DNA of 64,000 nucleotides from Lunularia cruciata (GCA_948567375.1 OX419760.1:62058911-62122910); one strand, 5' to 3'; positions 46,330 through 60,560 are shown, numbered from the stretch's first letter. The notes: a model not told the origin generated them from the letters alone. Program-made: numbers and translations.

Positions 46330-47760
46330 TAGACTTCACCTTAGATTTCCTTTCCATATTGAGCAAGTAATTCAAATGGACCATGTTTATCCTATATAAT
46401 ATCTCTCAATCTTTTTATGCTACAAAAGGGCAAAAAATTTAGTCATCTTGTTGTTGACCTTTTTCTCTTACTCATTCATTGCAATCCTTTGCAGCATAGT
46501 TTAGTTCTCTCTTGCATCTTGCTATTTTAATGCAGTTTATCAATAGGTTCCAATGACAAAGATGTATGGGTGTTTGTGCTTCAACATGCACTATATGTCA
46601 ATTTTGGATTTTTCATCATTTTGTGTGCTTTATCATCCCATGCAACCTCTACTAGGCCTATACTTCAAGATTATTGGTAACAATCATTTTATCATACAAG
46701 TTAGGTTGCAATAAAATTTAGCTTGGAAAACATATAATTGATTCTTTGAGTGAACTAAAGGAGCTCTCTTGAACAACCCCAATATCTCAATACTCTTTTA
46801 CATCAAATTGCACACAATAAAGTAAGAATTTATGCTATCTATTATAAATATCAAACAAAGGAATTCACGACTTGACAAAGAATGAAGCTTAGCATTGACA
46901 TCAATGCTACAATTTATACATCTAAAATAATTTAAAATACTAAAAATTTGGTTTTGTACATGTCCTAAGAACCTAGTGATGAAGAATTGACTGATAGCGA
47001 GTGGAGGCTCCAACATGCACTTTCTACCTAAACTTGTTGTACCTCATAAGACGAGTTGGACAAATGAAGTACATTCGGAAAGAAAGAAGTGAATCAAGTT
47101 CCTATACAATATTCATGTTTCATTGTCTCACAAGCGAGGTTTGTATCCATTTTGTGACAAGGGCATTGAGGACAATAAGGAGACAAGTCTTATTTTATCT
47201 ACTATTGTGAATTTTTGCACATAACATATGTAAGGGATTCAAGGTCACAACCAAGTCAGAAACAAACATTATGGTGAATCTTGAGATAAAGATCAAATAC
47301 ACTCATTACCTAACTTCAGTAAGAGAAGTGAATTTCATAAAAAATGTAATTCTTTAATAATTGCATCACTTTATATATATAATAGACATGGATTCGGAGG
47401 TGATCTTAAGCAATACCGGAATATGGTCCTTAACTGCGCTCACGTTTTGATGTTAGATTTTGATGTTGCGATAGATAAATGGATGGGTGATGGCATGCGG
47501 CTGTCGGAATCTGGAGTAATGGCCCAAAGCCCGACATACGGGCGTTATACGGTGGAGAGATGAGGCAATGGAGAGTTTGAAAACGGACGAACGTGCTTTG
47601 ACATGCGTGGAATGCAGACGGGTGTTTATTGTGTCCGGAGGAAACATAGGCAGATAGTTTTACATAATAGAGGAGGGAGTCGAACGCGCAACCTTTACTG
47701 AAGGGGACACGTAAGTACAGAAGCATAGGTGAGTAAAGCAAGGGCCGAGGATTTTACACT
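46330..47760. other. Intergenic DNA upstream of the host gene
   Basis: 46330-47380 is AT-rich with no recognised feature. From about 47400 the base composition turns more GC-rich, with many CG dinucleotides, as is usual near an unmethylated promoter. A GGCCCA element (47521-47526, the reverse of TGGGCC, the site-II type common in promoters of plant organelle-protein genes) and a TATATATATAATA stretch (about 47370-47385) are possible promoter elements. The start of transcription cannot be fixed. Confidence 0.4.
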
Positions 47761-47806
47761 TCGACGAATTTCGCTTCCGCTGGTGTTTCCTCGGGGCATC
47801 AGCAGC

Positions 47807-47828
47807 AGGTGCGAAATCTCTCGCACCT
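47807..47828 (+). promoter_or_regulatory. Hairpin in probable 5' UTR
   Basis: AGGTGCGA and TCGCACCT (8 bp, perfect) flank a 6-base loop, 144 nt upstream of the start codon. About 50 nt further on, GAGACCTGCCAGGAAGA occurs twice (47876-47892 and about 47901-47917). Presence in the mRNA is inferred from position. Confidence 0.45.
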
Positions 47829-47971
47829 ATAGACCGAGACGAGACGAGAAAAGAAGAGGAAGAAGAATCATCTTGAGACCTGCCAGGAAGATAGGCATTC
47901 GAGACCTGCCAGGAAGAAAATACTGATCCGAAGAAAATTGGATTCCGTGGATTTCGGTCGAAGCAGTCAAG

Positions 47972-50428
<2,457 letters not shown>

Positions 50429-52739
50429 AAATTGCACCGAGACTTCACTCCGATCCCTTCCACTTTGACAGATGGTGCCTCGAGTCTGCGTCCCCATTAT
50501 TGGCGACCTCTTTCATAATCTTGAAAATGCCGGAAAGAGCACCCGAAGGATAAAAGCTGCCTCGGTTTATCCATATCGCCCAAATTTGTCTCCTACCCAT
50601 CTGGCCACGCCAAGCTAGTTCTTATTTGCATTGTTAAAGATCTGTTGAAGCTGTAGTTGCCACGAGAGAGCCAGTGAGTGATATCCTGGACATGCTAGAA
50701 ACTCTGACCTGAGGATACGACAAGCCTTTTTTTCGTCCTAGGCAAAAAGGACTACATATGCTGGTCCTTTCGAACTGAGCCGCCGGTGACACGCCCTAAT
50801 AACGACTTGGATGATCTTAGGTTATGAAGATCGTCCACATCCTTGCCCTAGTTCATCGGTCGATTATCTAAGATACTGGTTCTCATTTTTCGCCCTAAAT
50901 TTCCAGCCCCGTTAGTTGATGGCGGTAGAAGGTCAGATGTGCAACTGGAGATTACAGCTGGAGAAGCAGGCCTGCGTTGCTTTTTGTTGGTACTACTGTC
51001 TTCCTTTCTAGATGTGTTAGGCTCTTTGCTAGGCACGGGTTGTCGTGGCACTTACGTAGATGAGAAATTTGTGTCACGGAGTACAGAAGTCACTTTTCGT
51101 GGAAGCTTTGAGTATAAAATGCTTACATTTTTTGGTAGTTGGCTTTGAGTATTAGTTGTGATACGGTGAATGTATTTGGTCTTTTATGGTCAGTTAAACA
51201 CAACTTGTCTAATCTTGTGTGGGGGGACTCTTAACTCGAGTCGCTTCTCAGCTTCTCCTTTAGCTTGATCGATAGATCAAGCAGGAGTGGTTCGCTATCT
51301 TAAGAACAGTGCTAAGAACGCATCAGTAGTTGTCACCTGGACAGAGCCCAAAGGTTTGCTCTGTCTCTTCAGGTGGGCACAATCGTTTTCACTCGGTACA
51401 CGAGGATATTTCTACAAGCCTGCACACTCTAGTGATGAAAATTTGCTTTCGTTCGTAAAGCTTCCATCAGTTCCAAAGAAATTGGTTTGGTTGGAAGTCA
51501 AACGTTGGAGTGTCTTAATCAAGATCTTGCACGTTTACTGTACATGTCTCCGTGCTTAGTTAAGTTTGGAACTTCCTGCACAGCAGTCTTGGTTGGTTTC
51601 TAGCTTTAATTTCAGAAGACAAAGTGAGAAGCCTAGTTTTCCTGGCTGTTCCAACTTGTTGTGATGCTAATGTCTCTGAATATTAGATTTACGGTTTTAT
51701 TCTTGAGATAACGTTTTACTGAAAGAAACCATCAGGCTAGTCCAAATCCGTGGACTGTCACTAGAATTATGTGTAGGGAAGTCACCAAATGAAAACCATG
51801 CCAGAACACCACTCACTAAGTACGGATTACAAACCTCGATAGTTAAAGAGGAGAAAGGCGACCGGGTAGAAAGAACTAAGGATGGGAAGTTCCCATCAAG
51901 CTGAACAATGGTGAGACAAAAGAGGCAAAATGGGGTTTAAGTTCCGATAATATCGGTACGAGACATCTGCCCTATTGCGCCTGAGATATGTAAGATACAA
52001 GGGAAAGAGGTAAAATGGAGCTAACTTCCCCCCATGATATCGATACGAGACATCTGCCCTACTGCTTCTAAGATCATGTCTATTATAAGATCTGCAAGTT
52101 ATAAGGTAAATAGGACACGAGTAAGCTTTTGCGTTAAACAAGAGAGGTACTAAAGGATCGAGCGATAAAAAAGGAACAAGAAATTCTTGCAACGTGTAGG
52201 TAATCAGCAATTCTTACAACCAGACAAGACCGCATCGATGGGGAAAATATCGTTGAAGAAAAAATACATAAAACTGGAAAACATTAATTCGTTGAAGAGA
52301 AATGACTGTGCAAAACAAAGCTGCCAGGAAAACGACGGTCACAATGACCACAGTAACACTCCTCTCGATGTATCAACATCCTATTCGCCCAAGTTTTGCA
52401 TGACATACTGACTTGAAAGATACAACGGCCGATGAGAAAGCAACTCCCATCGCAATTTGTTGCGTGACTCAGACTCTGCGTGAGAATATCGGAAAGCGAA
52501 TGAGCAAGACTTCGCATTAGTGAAATGAGTTCATTTTGCATCATGCACTTAGGAACAAGAGTGTAACATATTGGAATTAGGTAATCTCTAGTTTAGGACA
52601 AGGTGGGGCCACTCACTTTTAGGGTTCTGTCAAGCACCACCCCTGCTTATGCGTTTCTATATTCATTGTTGAGAGATTGGAGAGGTCTGGTCAGAATCAT
52701 CTACAAATTGTATTTAGTTTTTGCCGACAAGTAAAGGAC
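50429..52739. other. Downstream flank of the host gene
   Basis: Probably 3' UTR for the first few hundred bases; no clear AATAAA near. Frames at 50939-51148 and 51287-51559 (90 codons) have no recognisable domain and no splice context, and I do not call them genes. Composition stays host-like until about 52560, then the copia remnant begins; the stretch 52565-52740 may be its leader or LTR. Confidence 0.45.
51926..52068. repeat. Two-unit tandem repeat
   Basis: Two diverged units containing GTACGAGACATCTGCCCTA and ATACGAGACATCTGCCCTA, with a shared AGGTAAAATGGAG/GGCAAAATGGGG lead-in, about 90 bp apart. The ATATCGGTAC / ATATCGATAC cores are similar. Confidence 0.65.
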
Positions 52740-54098
52740 GACATCTAAATAGGATATTTAGATGGAGCAAGATATCTTTAAATAAAGTCTCCCACTGTGA
52801 TGGGTTGTATAGAGATGCTTACTATGAAGATTCAAGAGGGTGATGAGTTCACCAAGCTGCTATCAGGAGTTCAGAAAGGTTTCAAGAAGCTATAAGATGC
52901 GAAGAGAAATATGAGATAAATTATTACTTAAATTCTCTTCTTCCCAGCTAGGAAATTATTTGAATAGCTTTGAAGGTTCTTCGTATGGAATCTATGATAT
53001 AGAACCATGTGGCAAATATGTTACTAGAGTTCAAAAAAGACAAAAGACCAAGAGAAGAAGCAAAATATAAAGAGTTGTTGGATGCTACTCTATTTAGTGT
53101 TTCTTCAAAGTTCATAGAAAAGATGAGGTAGAAGGTCAAATGAACATGAGAAAGAGGCTAACTTAACAACAAGCCTTGTTATTTCTATCATGAGAAGTGT
53201 CATATTTCACTTATTGTTCTAAGAAAGGTGATACGAGATAACAAGAGCTAAAGAAGGAAGGGAGGAGATCAAATTTGATAGAGGAACTCAAACCTACAAG
53301 CTCTATGTACAATTCAAAGGACTCCAATGATATCAAAAGCAATGAAGAAGGATATATAGTAGAACAGTTGGTTGGAGACTTATTGTAGAATCACAAACAA
53401 TCTCAAGTGGTTCAAGATGATTCTTGGACTCTAGAGCTACTTCTCACACCTACTACCAAAGAGAGTTGTTATCCTCTCTTCAACTTGTGAATACTTCCAA
53501 GCGTGGTTGTTATGGATTAGGGATTCTAAATCTAATGCTAGGAATTGGCAAGGTTCTTATTGCATTCATGAGAGGAACTAATACACTTCATTTGTAAGAG
53601 CTATTTGGAGAATGTTCTATATGTTCTTGAATATGCAAAGAACTTATTATCAATACACCACCTATTAGAACATAGAGTGGATGTTCTTTTCCAAAAAATA
53701 TCATTTTGAAGAGAGGAGCATTGGTACTTGGCATGAAATTGCAAAAGATAAGTTATTTAAGTTATTGGAAGTTGATTGTCTTGATATTGCATTAGTTCTA
53801 GAGAGCCATAATGACATTCATCTTTAGTATCTATGGTTGGGATATTTTTAGAGCCTAATATCCAAACTCTAAAAAAGATGGTGGAGGGATTGAAGTAAGA
53901 TCACAAAGGAAAACTTGATTTTTGCAATGGTTGTGAAAAAAGAAAGGCGCAAAAGGTCCTATCGCCAAGGAATCCTCAAGTAGAGCTTTTGGTCTATTGG
54001 ATGTCATATATTTTGATGTATGAGGTTACACAATTGAGAATCTCTTAATAAGACAACATACTATATATCATTTGTGGGTGATTGTAGTGAAAAGAGTG

Positions 54099-54100
<2 letters not shown>
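52740..54100 (+). pseudogene. Ty1/copia gag-pol fragment
   Basis: Plus frames: gag from about 52760 (MEQDIF), a Cys/His knuckle remnant near 53175-53215 (C-Y-F-Y-H-E-K-C-H), the protease region (SWTLESYFSHLL), the GAG-pre-integrase block (GTWHEIAK … CLDIALVLES … KLDFCNGCEKRK-type residues near 53910-53945), then the start of the integrase core, NKTTYYISFVGDCS. It breaks off at a TA repeat. Order and motifs are those of Ty1/copia (integrase before reverse transcriptase). Many stops. Confidence 0.75.

Positions 54101-54168
<68 letters not shown>
54101..54168. repeat. (AT)34 microsatellite
   Basis: 68 bp of uninterrupted AT dinucleotides between the copia integrase fragment and the B3 LTR. Confidence 0.98.
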
Positions 54169-54171
<3 letters not shown>

Positions 54172-54765
54172 CACAAAACATACATTGCTACCAATATGAT
54201 GCATTATACAAGCACTACTCAAATAAGAAGTCAAATATAAACTCTAAAGTGCAACAATAATCAGAAATAAGAAATTAGAAATTAGACTATATGTACTTTG
54301 CCAACAGGCATTGATTAGATTCATCAAGACAAACCCATTCTAGCACAAAGACTCCAAGTTGCACTCATTAGCTCTATCTACCATAACCAAGAGTTCAAAG
54401 GCTCAACATGGAAGAAGTAAGCTCTTTAGAGCTCCACTTCAAGGTATACTCGGGGAATCCAAGGAATCTATTCCTAATGGCACATCCAATGGTATTGGAA
54501 ATGTGAATGTTGAAAATGATGGCTTCTAATGAGGCATTGGAACCCTAATGTAATAGATGGCCACCACTAAGTAATCTTTGAGTAGCTATTGATATAACTA
54601 TGGCAGCCAAGATATTCATTCTAGTTTCTAACTTAGCATTACAAATGTCTGATATCTTTTGTGCATATATACATCACTACACAACATACATTTTTGTCAA
54701 TATCATACACTATACAAGCATAACTCATGTAGGAAGTTATATGAAAACTCTAAGTGACACCATTG
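54169..54765 (-). repeat. B3 3' LTR flanked by its outer module on both sides
   Basis: Outer module 54169-54261 (CACAAAACATACATTGC … AAAGTGCAACAATAATCAG), core 54262-54655, second module 54655-54765 (TGTGCATATATACATCACTACACAACATACAT … CTCTAAGTGACACCATTGCC). Same doubled layout as B1. Confidence 0.72.
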
Positions 54766-54938
54766 CCTCACTAGCTAGCACATAGGTCTTTCTAAATCCA
54801 AATAGCTGTCTTTTCCAAGTATGTGGTATGCCTTATGGTGTGCAAAGACCAAGAGGTATGGTGCTATCATGTCCCATCATTAGTTGTCTATTTGCAATCT
54901 ATACCACCTAAAGTAATGAACTTGCTAAAGTATCAAAT

Positions 54939-55200
54939 ATATCAAGGACAAAATCATTGCCCTTGAGGAAGCACCATAAGAAGAGGGGTCAAACATACCA
55001 TATGCTATCCTCTCAAACAGCTATCACACACCAACATAGTAGTAGCTCTACCAATAGAACCACATAACATACATCACAATCCTAAGTATACAACTACCAA
55101 GCTTGGCTTATCACACCATGAATGTTTGGGAGGTCGCATGGTGCCCAATTGTGCTAATGATTCTTCTAAATGACATCAACAAGTTCTTCCAACATGAGGA
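54939..55200 (-). pseudogene. B3 PHD finger
   Basis: Minus strand: C-M-L-C (55073-55062), eleven residues, V-C-D-S-C, R-G-stop-H-M-V-C, TPLLMVLPQGQ, stop, F-C-P (down to 54948), then a stop and Tyr where the last basic residue and Cys should be. The fourth Cys is kept here. Three stops stand exactly where B1 has W, W and R, so each copy confirms positions lost in the other. Upstream CHLPNIHG-like sequence continues the integrase tail. Confidence 0.75.
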
Positions 55201-55399
55201 CTTGAAAAGAAAAATCTCAAGCACTCTCAAGATAGTGTGACATGTATTCATATCATGAGTAGTCAATGCAGCTTGCTATATATATACATAATCATCTAAA
55301 TGAAATCAACAGATCAAGGGTTTATAACCTCACTTTCAAATAGTGGTATAATGTAAAGTATCTCTATTTTAAGCAATTGCCAAGTTCTTAAAGGCCATC

Positions 55400-55582
55400 A
55401 AGATCACTTTCTAAAAGATCTTTGCACATTGAGAACATACACTCACCCATACATTCATATCATCCAAGTCCAAAACTACAATAACATCAACACAATTAGC
55501 TATAAATAAATTTAAATCTTGTTCATATATAATGAAGTAGGGAGAGAAGGATGCTAAGGATACTTGCCATTTGAACCAATAG
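55400..55582 (-). pseudogene. B3 integrase, C-terminal part of core
   Basis: WFKWQVSLASFSPYFIIYEQDLNLF matches B1 FSRQASLASFSPYFLLYGQDPNL. The frame reaches the A5 insertion at 55582 inside the Met-Gly-Tyr codons. Confidence 0.82.
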
Positions 55583-55986
55583 TATAACAATATGGAATTT
55601 AGCAACAAAGTTAGTTAGGGCTAACAAAGTAGTCAATAGGCCAAATTAGCCCAAAATATTCTAGAAGTATCTAGGAATCTTCTTGGGAAGTTTCCCAACT
55701 AGCTTAGCTTGCACTCCAAATAAATAGCTTCTAGAAGCTTCCAACTAGTTTAGCTTGCAAGCCAAGTATACGGTTTCTAAAAGGAAGCTTCTTGAGAATC
55801 TTCTTGGTTAACTTGACTTGCACTCCAAGAAAGTGGCTCAAGGAAACTTCTTGAGAAGCTTCTTGTATGATCTCTATAAATACCAAAACCAAAGCTCATG
55901 CTAGGCATTTGTAGTTTACTACATTCAAGTGTCCCAATGTGATCTTCCATTCTCTTATTTCTCTCCTTGGTCTTGGATTTTTTACA
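55583..55986 (+). repeat. 5' LTR of A5
   Basis: 404 bp, TATAACAATATGG … GATTTTTTACA. TATAAATA at 55875-55882. GAAGCTTC-type palindromes upstream of it. Longer than its partner by about 48 bp because of one extra TAGCTTGCACTCC module. Confidence 0.92.
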
Positions 55987-55987
55987 T

Positions 55988-56003
55988 TGGTATTAGAGTA
56001 GGA
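55988..56003 (+). other. Primer-binding site of A5
   Basis: TGGTATTAGAGTAGGA, two mismatches to the initiator-Met-tRNA site (TGGTATCAGAGC) over its first 12 bases. Confidence 0.8.
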
Positions 56004-56019
56004 ATGGGATTGATGGAAT

Positions 56020-57270
56020 CTATGGACCACCAAATCCATTTCCACCAAACCATTGGGATTTTTGTGTGTGGGTACTACCAAACATCATTTCACATAGTTC
56101 ATCACCTCACATTTTGGGCAGAATTTTCCAAATGAAATCACCTTGTCCGAGGAACTCTTAGTACTTCCAATTGTAACTTATGGAGAACGGTGGATGTGTT
56201 GCATCTATGTGTTTGTAAATTAGATAAATTGGAGGTAGTGTGATAGAGTAGTAGCCATCATGGCAATGCTTGAGGTTATCATTGCTTTTCAGCAACAAAT
56301 CAAGTACCTTACTCTATTTTTGGATGAATAAGACTAGCAACAACAAGAGCACGTGTAGAGAGGACCATTTTGAGAAGGAGAAGATCAAATCTGATTCCAA
56401 AACCCAAGGTATTTGATGGCAAGAATCTTTTGGTCGCAATTGAGAATTTTGTATTTATCTTTGAACATTATTTCAAGGCTACAAATCTTCAGATGAACAA
56501 AAAAAAATTCTCTTAGCTTCAAGCCAATTGGATGGAGCAGCAAAGTTATGATTGTGATTCTGAGTAGAGCCAGCTGAAAGGTAGTTTTTTGCACCAATCT
56601 TGACATGGGAAGAATTCAAAGGTGCAATAATTGGGTGATTCCAAGTGATAAATGCCACACGAGCTACACAAGATAAGTTGGTAGTGTTGAAGCAGATTGG
56701 TTCTGTAAGAAGCTACATCATGCAATTCCAGAACACCATTATGAAAATACCATATGTTATGGATGGTGAAGCTCTGGATCAATTTGTGAGGAGCTTGAAG
56801 TCACAAAAATAATTAGAAGTGACTATGCAAGAGCCAAAATACTTGGAAGAAGCCATGCAACTAGTGGAGTGCTTTGATTCCTTGGTTGTGACAACATGGT
56901 CTTGACCTTGACCTTCACAAAATCAACTAGCATATTACACACATGTGGAAGAACCGACACCAATGGAGATTGATGATATCCAACATAGATCACTTGCTAT
57001 AATGGACCGGGGAAAGATCACGGCAAAATGGCGGTTGCTTTTATTGTCACAATATTAGACATTAAATTGTTGAATGTCCACTCAAGAATGTGCAATCTCA
57101 ACAAATTGCCCAAATGAAGGTTATGGAGGGGAATGATTAGGAAAACAAGGAATCCCAATAGGGTTTTGAGCCGCTTATTGGGAACTTGATTGGTTCCAAT
57201 GGGATTGGCTCGACCTATACAAGTTTGTTTCACTTGCAAGGTACAATATCTAATTGTGGTTGTGGGATGA
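56020..57270 (+). pseudogene. A5 gag and start of protease
   Basis: Gag in changing frames; zinc knuckle at 57036-57077, C-F-Y-C-x4-H-x4-C, with all four ligands kept but one stop between. The protease start GSNGIGSTYTSLFHLQGTISNCGCGM (57190-57262, split here) matches A2 21940-22003, after which the protease and most of reverse transcriptase are deleted. Confidence 0.78.
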
Positions 57271-57960
57271 CTTGTTTGATCAATAGCGAGAAGTCCTAAG
57301 ATGACTATGACAATAGAAGTTTTATTGCAAGAAGTTGAAGTGTGCCTCTTGGCAAAAGGAAGTCACCTTCTTAGGTCACAAGATCTCATTGGAGGGAATC
57401 AAGATGGAAGGAGAGAAAATTGAGGCCATTACTAATTGGCCTACTCCAAAGGATACTATAAAAGTATGAGCATTTAATGGATTGGCTACTTTTTATTGAC
57501 AATTCATCCACTACTATGCTCATGTGGCCGCACCATTGACTGACCTCTTGGAGAAGAACTTGAGCTTTCAATGGAGCACCAAGCACAAAGAAGCATTCTA
57601 GAAGCTGAAATATATGGTGTCTTCAAGACCTATTCTTCAACCATATGATATTGTACTACCTTGAGTGGTTGATTTTGATGCTTCTAACTTTGCCATTAGA
57701 GCCATGTTGCAGCAAGAATTCCCTGATGGGTTACATCCCATTGCCTGTGTCTTGCCGAGTAAACACCGCAGAAAGGAATTACTCTACACAAGATCAAGAA
57801 CAAATAGCAATGGTATATACCACTAAGCTATGGAGGAATTATCTCTTGGGAAAATAGGTGATCATGTGAACTGATCACAAGCCTTTGTTGCAAACATTAC
57901 ACTTCAAACACATGAAGAATTGACATCATTGATGTCAAACACCTACAATTGTTTGACATC
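57271..57960 (+). pseudogene. A5 reverse transcriptase C-terminus and RNase H
   Basis: Starts in the thumb (WQKEVTFLGHKIS-type reading, 57350-57400), then AFNGLATFY, FIHYYAHVAAPLTDLL, RNase H DFDASNFAI (57667-57700) and a TAERNYSTQDQEQIA block. No YxDD box: it was removed by the internal deletion joining protease to thumb at about 57270. Confidence 0.8.
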
Positions 57961-58109
57961 AAATTGGAGTACAAACTTGGTTGGTTCCATGTCATCCGTG
58001 ATGCCCTATCAAAAAAACCTGATTTGAAGTCTCTTCTTCTTATCATGACAACAATTACAATAGTATCAGTCAACTCCAAGTCCAAATTGAGTTTAAGATA
58101 ACTCTACAA

Positions 58110-59500
58110 CTAGATCCCTTCTTTTAGATGATACAAGGTCATCTTGTAGCATGCGACAAGGAGAACAACACCTTCTCTTTCAAGGAAGGCCTTCTAGTCC
58201 ATGAGGATTGGATCTATGTTCTAGCCAAAGGTGATCTCCAATTTGTGCACCTTCAAGAAGCCCATGATTTACCAATTGTTTGTCACATGGGTGTAGACAA
58301 GACCTTGGGTACTTTCCAATGCCAATGGTGGTGGCCTAACATGGTATGAGATGTTTGGGAGTTTTTTTAATCATGTGAGAACTACCAATGCAACAAGGCC
58401 AATAACCAAAAACCAAGTGAACTCCTTCAACCACTCCACATTCCATCTACTAGTTGGGAATATGTGAGCTTAGATCTCATCACATCCTTGCCCAAGACAA
58501 AGCAAGGTCACATAGCAATTATGGTGTTTGTGGATAATCTTAGTAAACAAATCCATTTAGCACCAACTGTTGATATTGTGGATGCTCCAACCTTGGCGTA
58601 GATCTACTTTGATAATGTATTCAAGCATCATGGGATACCGCATGTACTCATCTCCAACCGTGATCCTTGCTTATTGGATTTTTTTGCAAGTACTCTTCCA
58701 AATACTCGGCACCAAGCTTGCTTTGACCACAGCATATCATCCTCAAATTGATAGACAAATTGAATGTGCAAACCACACCTTGGAGGATGTGCTTTGTGCT
58801 TTTGTTAATGTTAACCATACCAATTGAGATGAATGTCTTGTAGTTATGGAGTTTGTATACAATAATTCCAAATGGGCAAGCACCAAATTCTCTCCTTTCT
58901 TCCTCAATTTTGGCCAAGATCCACTTGTTCTAGATTCTCTTCTTACTCTTCCTCCATCTCATGTCTCTCATACTTCAACCTTCTTGACCACCATATCTCT
59001 ATCCCTCCAACAAGCCAAATCTCACCTCCTTATTGCCCAAAATCATCAAAAATAATATGTAGACCACCATCATTGTGATCTCACCTTTCAAGTTCATGAT
59101 AAAGTCATGCTCTTATCTAATAACCTACCTTTCCCACTTGATATCTAAGTCCATAAACTTGCTCTAAATTAGATAGGGCCCTTTTAGGTCATAGAAATCA
59201 TTTCTCTTATTGCTTATCAATTTGCCTTGCCTTGTCATATGTACATCCATCCTATCTTTCATATTTCCAAGTTGAAACCCTTTTTCCCTAATCCATCTTC
59301 TTTATCCTCTTGTGTCCAACCTCCTTCTCCTCCCATCCCTATCAATGATCATGAGGAATATGAAGTTGATTGCATCCTCGTACGTTGCCACATTAAACAA
59401 GTACACCAACAACATATGGAAGTACAAGATCCTTTGGAAAAGGTATCTCCTTCATGATGCCACATGGGAACCTCTTTGTCATCTCCAAAATGCACAAATG
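58110..59500 (+). pseudogene. A5 integrase and chromodomain
   Basis: The 58128-58349 frame carries HLQEAHDLPIVCHMGVDKTLG (zinc domain), followed by C-E-N-Y-Q-C. Core: SLDLITSLPKTKQGH (first Asp), LISNRDPC (second Asp), IECANHTLEDVLCAF (Glu). The next frame 58846-59055 matches A1 384-713. A chromodomain at about 59350-59490 reads EYEVDCIL … WKYKILWKRYLLHDATWEPL. All catalytic residues are present, but stops break the frame. Confidence 0.85.
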
Positions 59501-59563
59501 ACCATCTGTGAGTTTGGAGTTTTAATGGCAATAAGGATGTCATCCACTAACGGTGGAGGAATG

Positions 59564-59919
59564 TGTAACAATATGAAGTTTAGCAACAAATTTAGTTAAG
59601 GCTAACAAATTAGTGAACATGCCAAATTAGCCTAGAATATTCTAAAAGTCTCTATGAAGCTTCTTGGTTAGCTTAGCTTGCATCTCAAATAAGTAGTTTC
59701 TAGTTGGAAGCTTCTAGAAGCTTCCAACTAGTTTAGCTTGCAAGCCAAGTATACGGCTTCTAGAAGGAAGCTTCTTGAGAAACTTCTCAAGAACCTTGTA
59801 TGCTCTCTATAAATTCCAAAACCATAGCTCATGCTAGGCATTCAGAGTTTACCACATTCAAGTGTCCCAATGTGATCTTCCATTCTCCTATTTCTCTCCT
59901 TAGTCTTGGATCTTTTACA
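59564..59919 (+). repeat. 3' LTR of A5
   Basis: 356 bp, TGTAACAATATGAAG … GGATCTTTTACA, about 90% identical to the 5' LTR over shared positions by eye, so the insertion is old. Preceded by the polypurine stretch GGTGGAGGAATG (59552-59563). Confidence 0.92.
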
Positions 59920-60560
59920 AATAGCCCATAGTCAACCAAGGTCATTGGAGACCTAATCTTTCAAGTGGCTTTTCTACAAATTATACTTATCCTCTCTTCA
60001 CTATCTAGAGGACTCCCTCTACCAAACCATTGCTTCAAGGTGATCTTGAGATGTAAGATGGTGATCATTAAGGGCCTTGTCACACAAGACTTGAAAATCT
60101 CCCAAGAACTTTAAACCTTGATCAATCAAGACCTTGGCTAACACACCAAAATGACTAAGAATCCCATCTATGAACAAATAAGCTAACCTTTCACTGGACG
60201 TGTTTGGAAGTTCCACCAAATCAATCCACTTAGAGAAGTGCTCTACCATAACCAAAACAAACCAATGATATCTCATAGTCAAAGATAAAGTTCTAACAAA
60301 GTCTAAACTCAAGTAGTAACCCAAACCCATGATAAGTAGTGGGTGTAATTGTGGCATAAGAGCATTGAATGATGCTCTAACTAAGTCACAAACCATGCAT
60401 TTTTCAACAAGTGCACATCAGTTTGCATATCATGCTACCAATAATGACTCTAAAGTAAGCTATATGTTTGGTTCCACTCCAAAATATCCTAGCTCATCAT
60501 GAGCATGACATACCAATTGTAGTCTTTGAGATAGAAAGGTATTTCTTGCACTCTACCATC
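59920..60560 (-). pseudogene. B3 integrase, N-terminal and middle part
   Basis: Minus strand 60019-60396: SLDFVRTLSLTMRYHWFVLVMVEHFSKWIDL (first Asp; split here), LIDQGLKFLGDFQ (second Asp), then after a frameshift GLVEGVL, which keeps the catalytic Glu that B1 lost. Further up, HHAHDELG-like residues near 60480-60520 mark the zinc domain. Beyond 60560 B3 homology ends. Confidence 0.8.

Larger units (their letters stand above)
54169..55582 (-). mobile_element. Family B copy B3, 3' part
   Basis: Minus strand: 3' LTR with doubled outer module (54169-54765), spacer, PHD finger (54939-55073) and integrase C-terminal and core parts to 55582, where A5 interrupts. It resumes at 59920. Nearest relative in the window is B1 12196-13690. 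Confidence 0.82.
55583..59919 (+). mobile_element. Family A chromovirus copy A5, both LTRs, inserted in B3
   Basis: 4337 bp, plus strand, with 5' LTR 55583-55986, primer site, gag, protease start, the C-terminal part of reverse transcriptase, RNase H, integrase, chromodomain, polypurine tract GGTGGAGGAATG and 3' LTR 59564-59919. The 5-bp duplication AATAG (55578-55582 and 59920-59924) is perfect. Reverse transcriptase N-terminus and catalytic box are deleted. Only complete LTR-to-LTR copy of this family here. Confidence 0.93.

Noticed and set aside
47430-47741. 103-codon minus-strand frame just upstream of the host gene
   Set aside because: Cys/His-poor, no motif, overlaps the likely promoter; treated as chance.
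51287-51559. 90-codon frame downstream of the host gene
   Set aside because: No domain, no recognised homologue, no splice-site context; cannot be told from chance.
54072-54260. Frame coding a long Ile-Tyr repeat
   Set aside because: Produced by the AT microsatellite; no protein meaning.
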